NCBI GenBank assembly: GCA_905182995.1
Contig: CAJJDP010000088.1
Span: 81,381 to 145,380, forward strand
Length of the DNA: 64,000 nucleotides
Reading direction: 5' to 3'
DNA from: Paramecium octaurelia
Taxonomy: Eukaryota > Ciliophora > Oligohymenophorea > Peniculida > Parameciidae
Each line of letters opens with the position of its first letter. The stretch's first letter is position 1. Positions 23,470 through 35,658 of the stretch are shown piece after piece. The position numbers and the translations under genes are program-made. Under the pieces are notes generated by a model. The model had not been told where the DNA came from. It saw nothing but the letters and a program-made list of their open reading frames with translations, and did no database searches.

Positions 23470-24368
23470 TTTATTTTATAAATAAATCAAATAATCTATG
23501 TAAATAATTATAAATTTACAGGCTTCTTCAAAATATTGAATGGCATTCCAAAAGAAACACACATAATTCAATGAATCAATGGGGATATAATTTCTGATTG
23601 ATTTTTAAAGATAATACTCTGGTCTTTGAGATTTATTGTAATTATTTATTTCAATTTAATAAATATCAGCAGCAGATGATTAGATTTAATGATTCTTATG
23701 ATGTTCTATAAGAATATTTATTGGTCATTATAAATGATCAATTTTATTTTTGATTGATCTTTGCAATTTAACTTAATATTTTCATTTTCAAATCTAAACA
23801 AACTAATACTAATTAAAATGTATAAATAATCAAAGAATTTCGAACTAGTAATTAATATTCAAGAATATTATCACAATATTTATTCAATAACGAATTAGTA
23901 TTTTCCTAAAAGATAATTTAATACATTTGAATTTAGTTTTCATTAGAATAAATGCAATTACTGATACTTTAAATATTTGGAATATCTTAGAAGTAACTGA
24001 TAACATCCTTTATTAATTTTATTCAAATTCTATTATATAGAATAAGAACTACAATTTAGATTTATATTTTATCATAAATAGTATATTAAAATTCTGCTTT
24101 TACTTTTCGATTATTAAATTGTATAGTAATACCATTGAAGATTTTAGTGGGTTAATATTATTATAATAGAAATCTATTTGTTATTATTCAGGAATCTTAC
24201 TCAAAAAGAAGGTATTTTAATTAGAAGTTTAGCCAAATCGATTATTATTTCATGATAATCAAATTATAGTGAATAGGTCAACAATCAATCACATTGATGA
24301 AATTTTGCTACTTCCAATCCATACAATAGGAAGATCATACATTGTTAATTATTATATGAATAGAAAAA
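23470..24368. other. 899-bp gap with gene-like remnants on both strands
   Basis: Upstream of the myosin ATG the minus strand stays open in the same frame for about 85 codons to about 23728 (for example RPEYYLQKSIRNYIPID and FFWNAIQYFEEAC). This could be an N-terminal extension or a remnant exon. On the plus strand, 23818-24368 reads like protein in pieces (ATG at 23818; later NRSTINHIDEILLLPIH) but changes frame and is interrupted several times. No complete gene could be built. Confidence 0.4.
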
Positions 24369-25997
24369 TCAAAATTAATTCTTTTTTGGTAGAATTGACT
24401 CTTCAGAATCAAGAGTATAAATAATCCCAAGGACTCCATTATTCATGCCATAGTATTTCCATTTAGGATCATATTCATCTGGAATTTTAAATCTTAGATC
24501 AAAGGGACCGCATTTCCTTTCTTATTTAAGATAAGTTGATTTATTGGTATACATCGACATCTTTTTATGCCCTCTAACTATAGTCGTAACATTCTATCTG
24601 TAGATTTCGACTTCTTCAAGCTAAACCCCGGGTAGATCGATCAGTATTATATATTAAGTTCCTTGAATAATGTCTATTGATGGCTCATATTCCTCTGCTT
24701 CTTCGTTTTCAATGTTGATAGGTGTAGATGCGAATTTAGGAGTGGTTAAGGTTAAATTGAATTTGGGCGATGTTGCTTATTATTTGAGGATTCTTTTTTC
24801 GTTGGGTAGATGAGTATCTTGAACAGTTAGTTTAATTTGCTTTTTTAAGAGATTACTCATTTTCAGTTAACAAACTTCAACAATGTCATTATATTTTAGA
24901 ATTTTACTTTGATGAGGGACAACTACAAGTTTGAGCCAATATTTAAGGAGACTGTAAGTCCAAGGATTAATACTCTTACCCAGATCTGAGTTGTCATTTA
25001 CAATGCAGATGTGTCTACTTGTTTCAGTGTTAAACCACATAACAGATTTTTCTTCCAATTGATTGGTAAAGGGATTCATGGCTTCGACAGTGGATTTTTA
25101 GATGTTTCCTTCTAATATTTTTTCAATTTGGACTGACCAAACATGTTGAATCAGATTTGGATTGGTGATATCCTTTAGATTGTGTATTACAATTATTTCC
25201 TTAAATTATTTGAGAGAGGTGCTCAATTTACGAGCTAATTAATCAAGGTATCTAACCTCAATGCTTGTAAAATCATTAACAACACAAATAAAGTAATCTG
25301 TTAGTTCGAATGAGATTTCAAGGATTGCATTTTCAATTTATTATTTTTCTTTCAAATTTTTAAGATTTTCGGGTGCATAACTACCAGCTGTATCTATCAA
25401 CACAAATGAATTGTTTTTGTCGACGATGCACTATTTTAAACTGATTCCTTTGGTTGTTATTTTGGATCCTGTGGGTAGATTTTGATTTGTTAATTGATTT
25501 AGGATGTGCGTTTTACCTTTGTCGTATAAACCAAGAACTGCAACTCTAGCTCCTTTGAGCTCATTGTTGTTCACCAACAACTTGAAATATTGGATTAACA
25601 ACTACCTTCCATGAAGAACTCATGTTTATGTCAAGCACTAAGTCATATATTTGGGTATCTATTAATTTATACTCTTGGAGAGATGGCTTTTGATCATTGG
25701 TAATGATATTTGGTATTTCGTTGCTTTTCTCCAAGAGAGAGGGGTTGTCGAGTTAACCGATGATGACTAAGGTTTCTTCGCACCTTATTTTCAGTTCGTA
25801 ATGTAACGCTTCATAGAGATCGAAAAATTCATTAATCGACTGCATCTTCCTAAAGAGTTTGGCAAAGGTGTCCAGGAGATCCAAGTTCTCCTTGAGCAAA
25901 TTACCCAAGATCTGTAGACCACTACGGAAGGCGTCTTAGTCCTTAATTACATCAATGCCTTTACTAATTTAATATCACCTTCTTATTGAGAACTCAT
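24369..25997 (-). CDS. P-loop GTPase fused to C-terminal Hsp20/alpha-crystallin domain
   Basis: 527 aa with two introns (20 nt after the sixth codon; 25 nt upstream of the G domain). Residues 1-120 are helical. The G domain has P-loop VLGLYDKGKTHIL (about 139-151), a switch I-like TTKGIS, G3 LIDTAGS and G4 HNLKD. A linker leads to an Hsp20-like beta-sandwich at about 437-527: YIILIDLPGVQLEEVEIYRQ, then GPFDLRFKIPDEYDP and VLGIIYTL near the end. Both halves lie in one frame with no intron between them, so the fusion is not a splicing guess. The G domain resembles large GTPases of the GBP/AIG1/septin-like group but I cannot place it. A GTP-regulated chaperone-type scaffold is an inference. Confidence 0.85.
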
Positions 25998-26151
25998 ACT
26001 ACGTAAAACGCAATTTATTAATTAATATTAAATTTTTGGGTTTTTAAACTCTAAAAGTTTCTAACTCCTAGGATTTATACTTTTTTCTAACAACTCAATA
26101 AATTAATTAGATATTTATTTATCTGACAATATAATAGCATTTTATTAGCTT

Positions 26152-27304
26152 ATGTCGGCCCCATCAAGAAATTCCAAAAGAAGTTCTTCTCCCATTATAT
26201 ATCTTTAGATCACACAACCACAACAAATCAAGGTCCTCCAGGCCCAGCTAGCTACGAACCTAAAATGGAGGTTTCACATGCGAATGCACCCAGATGGACA
26301 ATGAGTGGAACTAACTCCAGAGAGATACCCATCATCAAAAACCTTCCCGGCCCAGGATAATACGACGTCAGATTGCCCGAATCTTAAAGAAAGACCCTAA
26401 TTTATGGAAAGGCTTATCAAATAGACAAAGAGGCATAACAGAAGCCAGGTCCAGGAGCCTACAAAGTTGAGGTCTCTCAGCTTTCCAGAACAGGGTTCAA
26501 AATAGGCAGCGAAAAAAGATACAAGGACGAAAAAAAATTGTCACCAGGACCTGGAGATTATCATATAATAATGAAAAATCATGTTACTTCCTACATCATT
26601 GGATAATAAACCAGATCAGGGAAAATCTGCAGCAATCATGTAGGTCCTGGACAATATGAGATTCCATCCTTATTAAAAACAGACGCAGGATTCAAAATGG
26701 TTCCACGTCGAGAAAAGACCTTTTCAATGATCACGCCTGGTCCTGATGCCTACGGGCAACTCAGACAAGAGAGAGTCAAGTCATTCAAAATTGGAACTAG
26801 CAAAAGAGAGGGGATTTATTAGAAGTCCTCTTCTCCAGGCCCTGCCAATTACGAAGTCCAGGCAATCAAAGAAAGTGTCGGATATACAATAGGCAAAGGA
26901 CAAAGATAAGATACCAAACTGGAGGTGTTGCCAGGACCAGGAACTTATAAACCCAATAAACCTAGCAATGCTCCCAAATATTCCATCTATTAGAGATATA
27001 GGGAAAAGACTGAAAATTCAGGTCCTGGACCCTAATCATATACGATAGGGGAGTTTAGAGAAACAAAAAGCATAATATTTGGACAGGCTAAAAGAGATAG
27101 TTAAAATAAGATATAGATACCTGTATAGTATTCGAGTAATTCTAGGGACCAGGAGAATATGATACAGAAGTAAAAGTTAAGAAGCCTTAAGTGAGTATTG
27201 TGTTTGGAAGAGAGAAGAGATCTTAGAGTTGCTCCGAAAATACATATATGCCTGGACCTGGTGCGTATGATATAACATCTACTTTTTTGTTGAAAAAGAA
27301 ATGA
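26152..27304 (+). CDS. SHIPPO/ODF3 (STPGR-repeat) axonemal protein
   Basis: 367 aa with two introns (26 nt and 23 nt). About eleven copies of a Pro-Gly-Pro repeat are visible: PGPASYEP, PGPGQYDV (as GPGQYDVR), PGPGAYKVE, PGPGDYHI, GPGQYEIP, PGPDAYGQ, PGPANYEVQ, PGPGTYKP, GPGPQSYTIG, GPGEYDTEV and PGPGAYDI. Between them are short basic segments with FKIG/YTIGK-like turns. This is the pattern of ODF3/CIMAP proteins, which sit as microtubule inner or outer proteins in cilia; a ciliary role is inferred from the family. It starts 154 bp from the divergent GTPase-Hsp20 gene. Confidence 0.93.
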
Positions 27305-27467
27305 TTGAATTAGATTCAAAGTTTTATTGTTCTATATCATCTTATAAATCTGATAGTCTTCCAGTACGTTTGGAAGAATCCCTTGTACATGGTAGGAGAG
27401 AGTGATTATAATATTGATTTAAATTGAAAAGTTAAATGCTCGTAACTATAAGAATTAATTAAAATAA

Positions 27468-28214
27468 ATGGGATCTGTGTGTTAGAAGGGAGATGGCACA
27501 GTGAATTGGCCATGTTATAGCAATCCGAGAGGTTCCAATCCGAGAACAACTTTCACAGTAATTCCTGAGGAGGACTCCGTAATTTACTCTTAATACGATC
27601 GCTCGGTTTTTACAGCTAGCTAGTTTTATCAGAACCCAGAGACTCAAGTAATGGACTCTAAGTAATGTAGAGACAAACATTAATATTGGGAAGTGCAATT
27701 AATGGAAATAACAAACTCTAAATCTTCAATGTATACTTATCTAAATTACTTTCGTCGCATTCGATTAAGTAATAAGATCATTATAATCAGACTAACAAAT
27801 ACAAGGAGCAATGCTTATGAAGTATCTTTAACCAACATCAATCCTGAATTGAGTTGCTATTGTGAATGGCATCTCGAGGCAGACAAGTTGCCCATTTGTT
27901 CTGGGGATAAAATAGATGTAAATTGACTTGTAATGATTCAGTTGATACATGTTCTGACAGGCAGATCTCTTCTTGCAACTGAGCTCGATGAAGAGGGCAT
28001 AGTTTATTGTGGATATGGTTCAAATAGATGTTGGACTATTGAATTTGATGATAACATTCTAAAAGATGGGGCAATTTTTGAATTAAAACATAATGAAATT
28101 ACTAAATACTTATCTTTCATAAATAAAAAAGCGTCGCTATCACACAATAGGTAGGTTTGCTTAAATGACAATGAGGGAAAGAACAACTATTGGAAATTAG
28201 TTTTGATTTAATGA
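27468..28214 (+). CDS. beta-trefoil (MIR-like) protein of unknown function
   Basis: 240 aa with one 24-nt intron (27918-27941). The second half contains MIR/beta-trefoil-like repeats: GDKIDLIHVLTGRSLLAT, RCWTIEFDDNILKDG, then FELKHNEITKYLSF. The first half has a repeat of the same style (YWEVQLMEI...IIIRLTNTRSNAYEVSL). MIR domains occur in protein O-mannosyltransferases, SDF2 and IP3/ryanodine receptors; here no transmembrane segment or signal peptide is seen, so a cytosolic binding protein is the likely form. It ends only 24 bp before the NDUFV1 start. Confidence 0.65.
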
Positions 28215-28238
28215 TTAAACATAATTATTATTATTAAA

Positions 28239-29731
28239 ATGATTATTAGATAAGCTCAGCTATTTCTGAGATGGGTCCCTCAACCAAGATACTATCATGG
28301 AGGATTGAAAGATCAAGATCGTATCTTTACTAATGTCTATCGCGATGGAGATCCCTATATTCAAGGTGCCTTAAAAAGAGTAAGAACATTCATTATCATA
28401 AGGGTGATTGGCATAGAACAAAGGATATTTTGACAATGGGTTAAGATTGGATTATAGATGAAATCAAAAAGAGTGGGCTTAGAGGCAGAGGTGGAGCTGG
28501 ATTTCCAAGTGGTTTGAAATACTCATTCATGCCAAAAGTCAATCCAGATGGAAGGTAATTTGATTAATACAATTATGAAATAAAGACCTTCCTATTTGGT
28601 TATAAATGCAGATGAATCTGAGCCAGGCACATGCAAAGACAGAGAAATCTTGAGACACGATCCTCATAAATTAGTAGAAGGAGCCTTGTGCGTTGGATTT
28701 GCAATGAGAGCTAGAGCAGCATACATATATTGTAGAGGAGAATTCTGGGTAGAGGCTAATGCCTTGTAATAAGCAGTGGATGAAGCCTATAAAAAGGGAT
28801 TTTTGGGTAAAAATGCTTGTGGAAGTGGATATGATTTCGATGTCTATGTTCACAGTGGTGCAGGTGCCTACATTTGTGGAGAGGAAACAGTAATCATTTG
28901 ATAAAATGAATAGGGCTTGATTGAATCCTTAGAAGGAAAGCCAGGAAAACCAAGACTCAAGCCACCCTTCCCAGCCAATGCAGGTTTATGGGGTTGTCCA
29001 ACTACTGTTACTAACGTGGAAACAGTCTCAGTTTGTCCAACCATTCTTAGAAGAGGAGCCAATTGGTTTGCATCTTTTGGCAGACCCAATAATAGAGGCA
29101 CTAAATTATTCTGTATTTCTGGCCATGTTAACAATCCTTGCACTGTTGAAGAAGAAATGTCCATTCCACTTAAAGAATTGATCGAAAGACATTGCGGAGG
29201 AGTCAGAGGAGGTTGGGACAATCTTAAATGCATCATTCCAGGAGGATCATCAGTCCCCATGTTACCTAAAGAAACCTGTGAGACTGTGCTTATGGACTTT
29301 GATGCTTTGAGAGATGTTAGATCTGGATTAGGAACTGCTGCTGTTATTGTCATTGATAAATCTACTGATATTATTGATGCTATCTTAAGATTGAGCAAAT
29401 TCTATAAACATGAATCATGTGGTCAGTGCACACCTTGCAGAGAAGGTACTTCATGGTTAGTTGATTTGTTGGAAAGAATGAAGGTTGGAAATGCTGATTT
29501 TGCAGAAATTGATTAATTAGAAGTACATTAAATCTTATTTATTGAAAGGAATTAACATATTAAATTGAAGGACACACTATTTGTGCTCTCGGAGATGCTG
29601 CTGCATGGCCAGTTTAAGGATTGATCAGATCATATAGAGAAGAAATTGAGGAAAGAATTGAAGACTACCATGCTAAGCATCCAGTCAAGGCTAGACAATT
29701 ACGTAGTAATCCTTAATCATCAAGCCATTGA
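28239..29731 (+). CDS. NDUFV1: mitochondrial complex I 51-kDa subunit (NDUFV1/NuoF)
   Basis: 462 aa with four introns (23, 31, 24 and 26 nt; the first at 28380-28402). After a short mitochondrial leader, the FMN/NADH-binding motif [16 protein letters not shown], the [15 protein letters not shown] segment, the GAYICGEET glycine loop and the N3 [4Fe-4S] cluster ligands [10 protein letters not shown] followed by [13 protein letters not shown] are all present. Length and order fit the family. It accepts electrons from NADH and passes them from FMN into the iron-sulphur chain. The conserved protein sequence fixes every splice site, which makes this gene a good calibration of intron size here. Confidence 0.98.
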
Positions 29732-29752
29732 TATATACATAAAATATTAATA

Positions 29753-31551
29753 TCACCATCTTGGAATTGTCTGAGATCTCTTTTTCTCTTATTTTAATAA
29801 TTTCAAACTCTTTTTCTTTGCCTTTTCATCCAACACCTTTTGTATCTTCTCTAAGTCTTCTTATTTCAAAGAGTATTTGTCCAAGATTACTTTGTCCTTT
29901 ACTTCTTACTTCTTTAATTCTATTTTCTCCTTTTTAATTTGCTCTCTGATTTTGTTTATTTGTAGATTTAAATTTCTTATTTTGGTCTTATATAAATCAT
30001 TTGCTCTCCTCAACATTATTGATCTCACTTTAGTCTTGCTTCCAATATTTAATTTCTTAAGAAATACTGCATGCTTTTCTGCAACAGTTCGAGTTTCCTT
30101 CTTTAAATGTTTCAAATAATCCTAATTATTTAACTTTTTTGAAAGGGCTCCTAAGTTTTTTGATAAGTCCACTATTTTTTTATTTTCATATTCTTCTATA
30201 TCTCTCTGATAGGACAGATCCTTTGCTATCACATCTGTCGTTGCCGATTACGAGATGATTTGGTTGTTCTCTTTAGGAACTATCTCTGATGTAATTAGTG
30301 GAGTCTCTCTATTTCTGTCAAACTTAATAATTTTAGCCCATTGTCCTCCAACCAAAGGTTCTGCCAATAATTCCCACTTTCTCTTATCAAAAAACTAGAA
30401 TTGATCACTGGCAATCAACAAATAACACTAGTTACAATTGTTTTCTAAGAATTTTATCATTTTATTAAATTTATCTAAATTTACTGTCCTACCCCAAGGA
30501 GGATTAGTAATAACAATCAAATCATCCTTTTACAATTTGCCTTTGATGAATTCTTTGTGCATGCTCACAAAATCCAATTAAGCAATGCTCAAATTTTCGT
30601 AAGATTTACTTCTTAATTGTGGTGATTATTGACGTATAATTCTTTTTAAATTGTTAAACCAATCCAAGTTTTTATAGAAAATTCTCAACTACTGTTCATT
30701 GATATCATTGGCCAAAATGTTGATGTCCAACTCATTCAATTCATTATCAACATAAGTCTCCTTAAATATAGGCATTTGATAAAGAGGCAAAAACATTCCT
30801 TTTCTTATGCTTTTATTAAATTTGCGTATGAGCATGGTTAAGATAATTGTACCTGTACCACAAAATGGATCCCACACTGTAACTCCCTTTCTCATATCGC
30901 AATAATGTAGCAGAGCATCAGCAATATTTTCAGATAATGTTGCTTTACCAATATATTTCTTGAATCCAAATTTATGCAAACTTTCGAGATGCAATTGAAT
31001 GTACATGGTTAGGTAATTCTGATAGAGATACGTATTTATTAAGAGTGGTATCTTGGGCGAATATGTCTCACTGATATAATCTTATGGTTGTTCTTCCTTT
31101 CCCAATAATAGCTATTTTCTCTCAGTCAGCAATTTCCTGGTTTTATTGTTATTCAGTAGATAATTCTTGATTACCTCCCTCCAATTATCACTATGATTCC
31201 TCAAGCATCTTTTAATGCTGAGTCGAATTTCAAGATGCGCATTCATTGGAATGTAAGGGTGAACTTGCACCTTCTGCATATTCCTCATAAATTCCCTAAC
31301 ATTTCTTGCTTGTATAGGTTTATTTATTCTAATATTCAGGAAGGTAATGCACGTAGGCTTGTACAATATATTGTTCAGATTGTCCATTGTAGTTTCAAAA
31401 AACACAGCTGAGCTTGGATAAATGGCTAGACTTTTAAAAATGATTTACGTAATCTGCTCCGTTTTGCTGAAATATTGAACTGGGCTAGTTATTCAATTAA
31501 AATATTTTATAACCCTGGAGATGTCCAAGCTAAAAATTTATAAATTGACAT
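29753..31551 (-). CDS. THUMP-domain RNA (guanine-N2) methyltransferase
   Basis: 591 aa with one 23-nt intron near the 5' end. It begins MSIYKFLAWTSPGLQNIL with a THUMP-like RNA-binding domain (NVREFMRNMQKVQVHPYI). The UPF0020/Trm14 catalytic part has the AdoMet motif WDPFCGTGTIILTML and the amino-methylating motif IVITNPPWGR (NPPW). The last 150 residues are Lys/Glu-rich coiled coil, absent from bacterial homologues. Relatives (Trm14/THUMPD2/THUMPD3) methylate guanine N2 in tRNA or snRNA; the target here is not known. Its stop lies 22 bp from the NDUFV1 stop on the other strand. Confidence 0.88.
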
Positions 31552-31685
31552 AAATAAATTATTTATTATAAATTCTAGAATCTCCGTAATTCATATTTGA
31601 ATAATTTTTTCTGATTGAGAAATTATTACACTATTGAAGAAATGCATAAAATAACAATGATATTAAAATATATAGATAAAAACAA

Positions 31686-33171
31686 TCAACAAGCATGGCA
31701 TCTGGCCAAAAATTATAAGAAATGTCGACCTAAAATAAGAGATATGAGATATACCAAATTGGGTGAATTGATGATCCTCGAATTTATTAATTTAGATCTA
31801 AATTGATTATTTCTATTTGTCATTGCATTTTTAATAGAAATTTTGCATCACATAATTTCCAAATTAATTGTTAATTAAAATTAGTAACATTGGAGGATAG
31901 TAATCATTAATGAGGATTTTGCAAATACTTGCAATATCATCATCATTAGCCACTGTTATGTATTTTTAAGCTACAATGCTTGATAATCAATTTACAAAGA
32001 TACCTGGCATATTTATCTTAGCTGACTTCGAGGATCCTCGCTTTGATGTATTTCCCAATAACCTCCAATCCTTTCGGCGGTCCTTAATTGATCATATGTT
32101 GCACTATATAGTTTCCGTATTGACAGAACGATAGCTTCTCACACAGTGGAATAAGGGAAATATAGAGTTGCTGCAATTTTTGATTGGGAAATATTTCTAA
32201 ACATTTCTAGGCAATTCGGCAGCCATAGGAATGAGAGACAATATGATCAACGTTATTTGTCACAATGTCAATTATAAACTCTGCGTCAGATGCCAAGTCG
32301 ATGATCTTTTAGATTACATGATTTCCGCATTGATCAAATATGAGGTTCAATACTTGACTCTTGATTGATTAGATTAATTGTATTTTCTGGTGATTTTAAA
32401 TGAATTCTAGTAATCTTTAGATGACTCTACATCCAAATTTATCATAGCACATTTCGATGATAAAAGGATGGAGCTATTCAAAGATGAGAGTTCTGATGTT
32501 CTGATTGGAGTTTTCGATTATTTTTTGAATGACATAATTCCCAAATTTGTGTTTGGCAAGAAGTGGTAAATCTTCGATTAAGGCTTTAAATATTTTATCT
32601 TTCTAAAAATCATTTCCTTGGATAAAGGACTATTGGATATTGAGAGATGCATATTGATCTTGGCATTGTTGTGACTCTAATAAGAAATAGGAAGATTACA
32701 ATGGTTTATTCTGAATCTGCAGAGGATTGTAATTTCTTCGTTCGTTTTTATGAGAAGAATCCGTCTTAACAAGGGTAATAGAGTGGAGGTTGAGGGACCA
32801 TGTATTGATGGAACTCGTGACTCAATGAGTGTTGTCGCTGTTGAATGAAGGCGGATTAGACAGTAAAATAAAAGTTGTTTGGGTCATTGGAAGGAAATTC
32901 TTATTAACTGGTTTAATATGGATGATAATACCCTGCATCATCAAGGAGGAGTGGGATTTCTTTGGCTTCTTTGAGGTCTTTGAAGCTTTTGACGGGCTAG
33001 ATGGATAGAGAGAGAAAGTTTTACAGATTGAGATTGAGAATGCTGTTGGGATTTGGTGATGGATGATCTGAATTCTGAACATTTTGATTCGTCCTCTAAT
33101 TAGATGAGAGATTTGTTACCGTCTAGCAGAGAACCTATCATATCTTTTTCGGATTGCTCTGTTTCTTGCAT
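31686..33171 (-). CDS. Pumilio/PUF RNA-binding protein
   Basis: 457 or 460 aa depending on one N-terminal junction. Introns of 28 nt and two of 25 nt are clear; the remaining one is 34 or 25 nt. At least seven PUF repeats can be seen: FGNYVIQKIIE, FGCRVIQRLLEF, CGNHVIQKIID, YGCRIAQKCLE, YGNYIVQHMI, KYASIVAQKYI and FGNYVMQNFY. Residues at positions 12, 13 and 16 of the repeats (NYxxQ, CRxxQ, NHxxQ) match the standard PUF base-recognition code. The N-terminal 140 residues are Ser/Gln-rich and unstructured. Such proteins bind 3' UTRs and repress or localise mRNAs. The C-terminus ends at a TGA inside the antisense of a small plus ORF. Confidence 0.92.
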
Positions 33172-33213
33172 CGATTTTATTAAGTTATAAACACAAAATT
33201 ATATAATCAATAA

Positions 33214-33885
33214 TCAGTATTGTTTGGATTTGGAGGAGTTGAAGAATTCTCTGATGAGACAATTAAACTTGGTTTGCAGTTGTTTTTGTTTTGGTAGGGG
33301 TTTGAGTTGTTTCATGTATATTTTTTTGTTTTTCTGAGGAGACTTGGCAGTGGGTATAATTTCGCAAGGGGAGAATTAAACGGACTGGATGGCTTTGCGA
33401 TCCTTGAGTAGTCTGTTGATGGTTTTTTCTTGACGCAAGACTTATTATTTGATGTTTTGGAGGAAGCAATTGGAAGTAGGGACATATTTATGGCTGCGAG
33501 AATGGACAATTTGGGGTTGTTCAGTTTTGATTCGTTGTTGTTCGGGTGAGTTGGTTTTGGTAGGTGAAGTTTGTAAGTGCATGCTTTCGTCGAGGTCTGG
33601 TTTGGATCGTAAAATGAATAGGGGATTTCTTGCGTAGATTCTGAAATTCTTTTTTTTATGATCATTTCTCATATACTTCCGAGCTCCATCCAATTTGCTT
33701 AGAAAAACATCAGCCAATCTTTCCTTCTTGTGATAGGCTATTTCGCATAATTGATTAGGTAATTGATTCTCCTTGAGTGCAGTCTCTCCGCATTGATCGC
33801 AAACGCAGCTTTTACGACGAACTTGAGTTGTATCTAATTTTGGACCATCCAGGTTCTTGGTAGAGAGTAGATGTTTGTTATACAT
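33214..33885 (-). CDS. basic protein of unknown function with CxxC pair
   Basis: An intronless 223-aa frame. The N-terminal third has a CVCDQCGETAL cysteine pair and a helical KKERLADVFLSKLDGARKYM; the rest is rich in Ser, Lys and Gln with PTKTNSPEQQ-like disorder and a basic tail. No second metal-binding pair is evident, so a zinc finger is not supported. Its start codon lies 13 bp from that of the divergent PX-WD40 gene. No family is recognised. Confidence 0.75.
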
Positions 33886-33898
33886 AATATATTAATTA

Positions 33899-35658
33899 AT
33901 GGATTAATCTGCAGTGGCTCTAAAGGTTGATATAAATTCAATAATTGTTAGGCTGAGGTGAAGGAGTATCAAATGAGCAAAATCGATAACAGTGTCATCC
34001 TATTCATCTTGCTGGTGTCCAAGAGGGATGGATAGTAATGGACATTGGAAAAGAGGTACTCCGAATTTGACGATCTGAATACTAACTTAAAGAAGGTAAG
34101 GATAATTATTTATTCATTCTAGGTGTTCACGAATTTGCCTCCGTTGCCAGGAAAAACATTGTTTAAGTTGAAGGAACATGTCGATATTGAGAAGCGAAGA
34201 GTGGGACTGGATTATTACATTAAGGTAAAAAGATATGCATAAGAGTAGGAATTATTAAAACGACCAGATGTCTTCAATTCTGAGTCGATGAAACAATTTT
34301 TATAGTTGGAGAAGCATGCTTAAGAACAAGTGGTCAACCCACCCAAAATGTTGGGAGAAATTACAGGTTTCATTCACGGATTAAGGGATTTCTATATAGA
34401 GAGATCATAGAGTAAAAAATCAATTAACAATTTTCTAGATGTCATTTTTGTCTTATCCTCTGATATGAATGTAGCCAGCAGAGTGGATGCCTACTTGACC
34501 AATATGAAAATGCCTTGGGAAAAAGAAGCCCCTCCAACTCTATTGGCTGTTGGATGTTTAGAATGTTGGGTCAAAACTAATGACGAGAACGAATTCAAGT
34601 ATGAGAGAATGTGGAATAAAACCTATCCATCATAAGCAATTTGTTTGTATTGGGATGCAGTGACGTCAACTCTAATCGTTGGATTGGATGAGGGAAAATT
34701 GAATTTGCTCAAAGTCCCTCAAGAAAGTCAATTTATCAGATACGATGAAGTACCTCATTCATTTATCAACCTTAGTAAGCAGATATCAAGGCACATTAGG
34801 GTAGAGTGATGGGTGTATTTTATGATTCCATAAATTCACATATTCATTCTGTATCAGAAGATAAGAAATACAAAGTACTTGACTTCTAAAGATAAATCAC
34901 AGTCGCAGAGCTCTAACCAAGTTAACATCCCTTAACTGGTTTAGCCGCTGATAAAGACAACAGAAGAATATTTGTTTCAGATAAAGGAGGCTATGTTCAC
35001 GTTTTTGAGATTACCTCTGCAACCATGGGTCCATCTTTGGCTGTCTCAGTAGCATCTTAAACACTCTCCCCTATAAGAGGCATCTTTTTCGATCCTGTCA
35101 AGAACTACTTGTTCACAGCTGGTTTCGATCAAGGAGAAATTGGTATCTTTGAAGTTGGTAAATCTGGAAGAGAAAAATTTACAAAACAAACCGCAAGTTT
35201 GAAAGGCAAATTGCAAATGAGAGAAATCGTATGGTCACCTTCCAGAGGAGAATGCCTGGTAGGAAATAAAGATGGTACAGTCACTGTCTGGAGTGCAAAA
35301 AAGGCTGCACCAATATGTACTTTTTATTTATAACATTCTTAGTTGTAATTAAGGCTCATAATACCGATATTACCAAACTCTAATGGTATGAAGACAAACA
35401 CATGTTAGTAACCAGTGGAAAGGAAAAATCTTTGAAAGTATTAAGCATTATTTAATTCTTTAGTTTTGGCAATTACCCAAAGAATGGAGAGACAAAAAGA
35501 TTGAATAGCAGGAAGAATAAGAGTATGACCAAATGAAGAAATAAGAAAATATCAAAAACTATCAGGAGACTTCCAAAAAGGTATTTCTCTCAATATTAAA
35601 ATCTTAGAAAGAGCTTGATTCTGATGAAGACGACCTTAAAGGATGGCATAAAATGTGA
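33899..35658 (+). CDS. PX-domain protein with WD40 propeller
   Basis: 525 aa with seven introns (26, 27, 24, 26, 26, 26 and 27 nt). The PX domain shows the key phosphoinositide elements RYSEFDDL and LPPLPGKTLF, followed by RVGLDYYIK. WD40 blades follow from about residue 190: ICLYWDAVTSTLIVGLDEG, FTAGFDQGEIGIFEV, CLVGNKDGTVTVWS and MLVTSGKEKSLKFWQ. The Lys/Glu-rich C-terminus ends in an acidic DSDEDDLKGWHKM. The layout resembles WDFY-type endosomal proteins with PX in place of FYVE; recruitment to PI3P membranes is inferred. Confidence 0.92.

Noticed and set aside
28868-29398. Minus-strand ORF of 176 codons
   Set aside because: It is the antisense shadow of NDUFV1 exon 4, whose sequence is strongly conserved.
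31615-31806. Plus-strand ORF of 63 codons ending in TGA
   Set aside because: It is antisense to the last exon of the Pumilio gene and has no ATG at its start.
33312-33665. Overlapping minus-strand ORFs and a plus-strand ORF
   Set aside because: They are alternative frames of the intronless 223-aa orphan at 33214-33885, which stays open in the ciliate code throughout.
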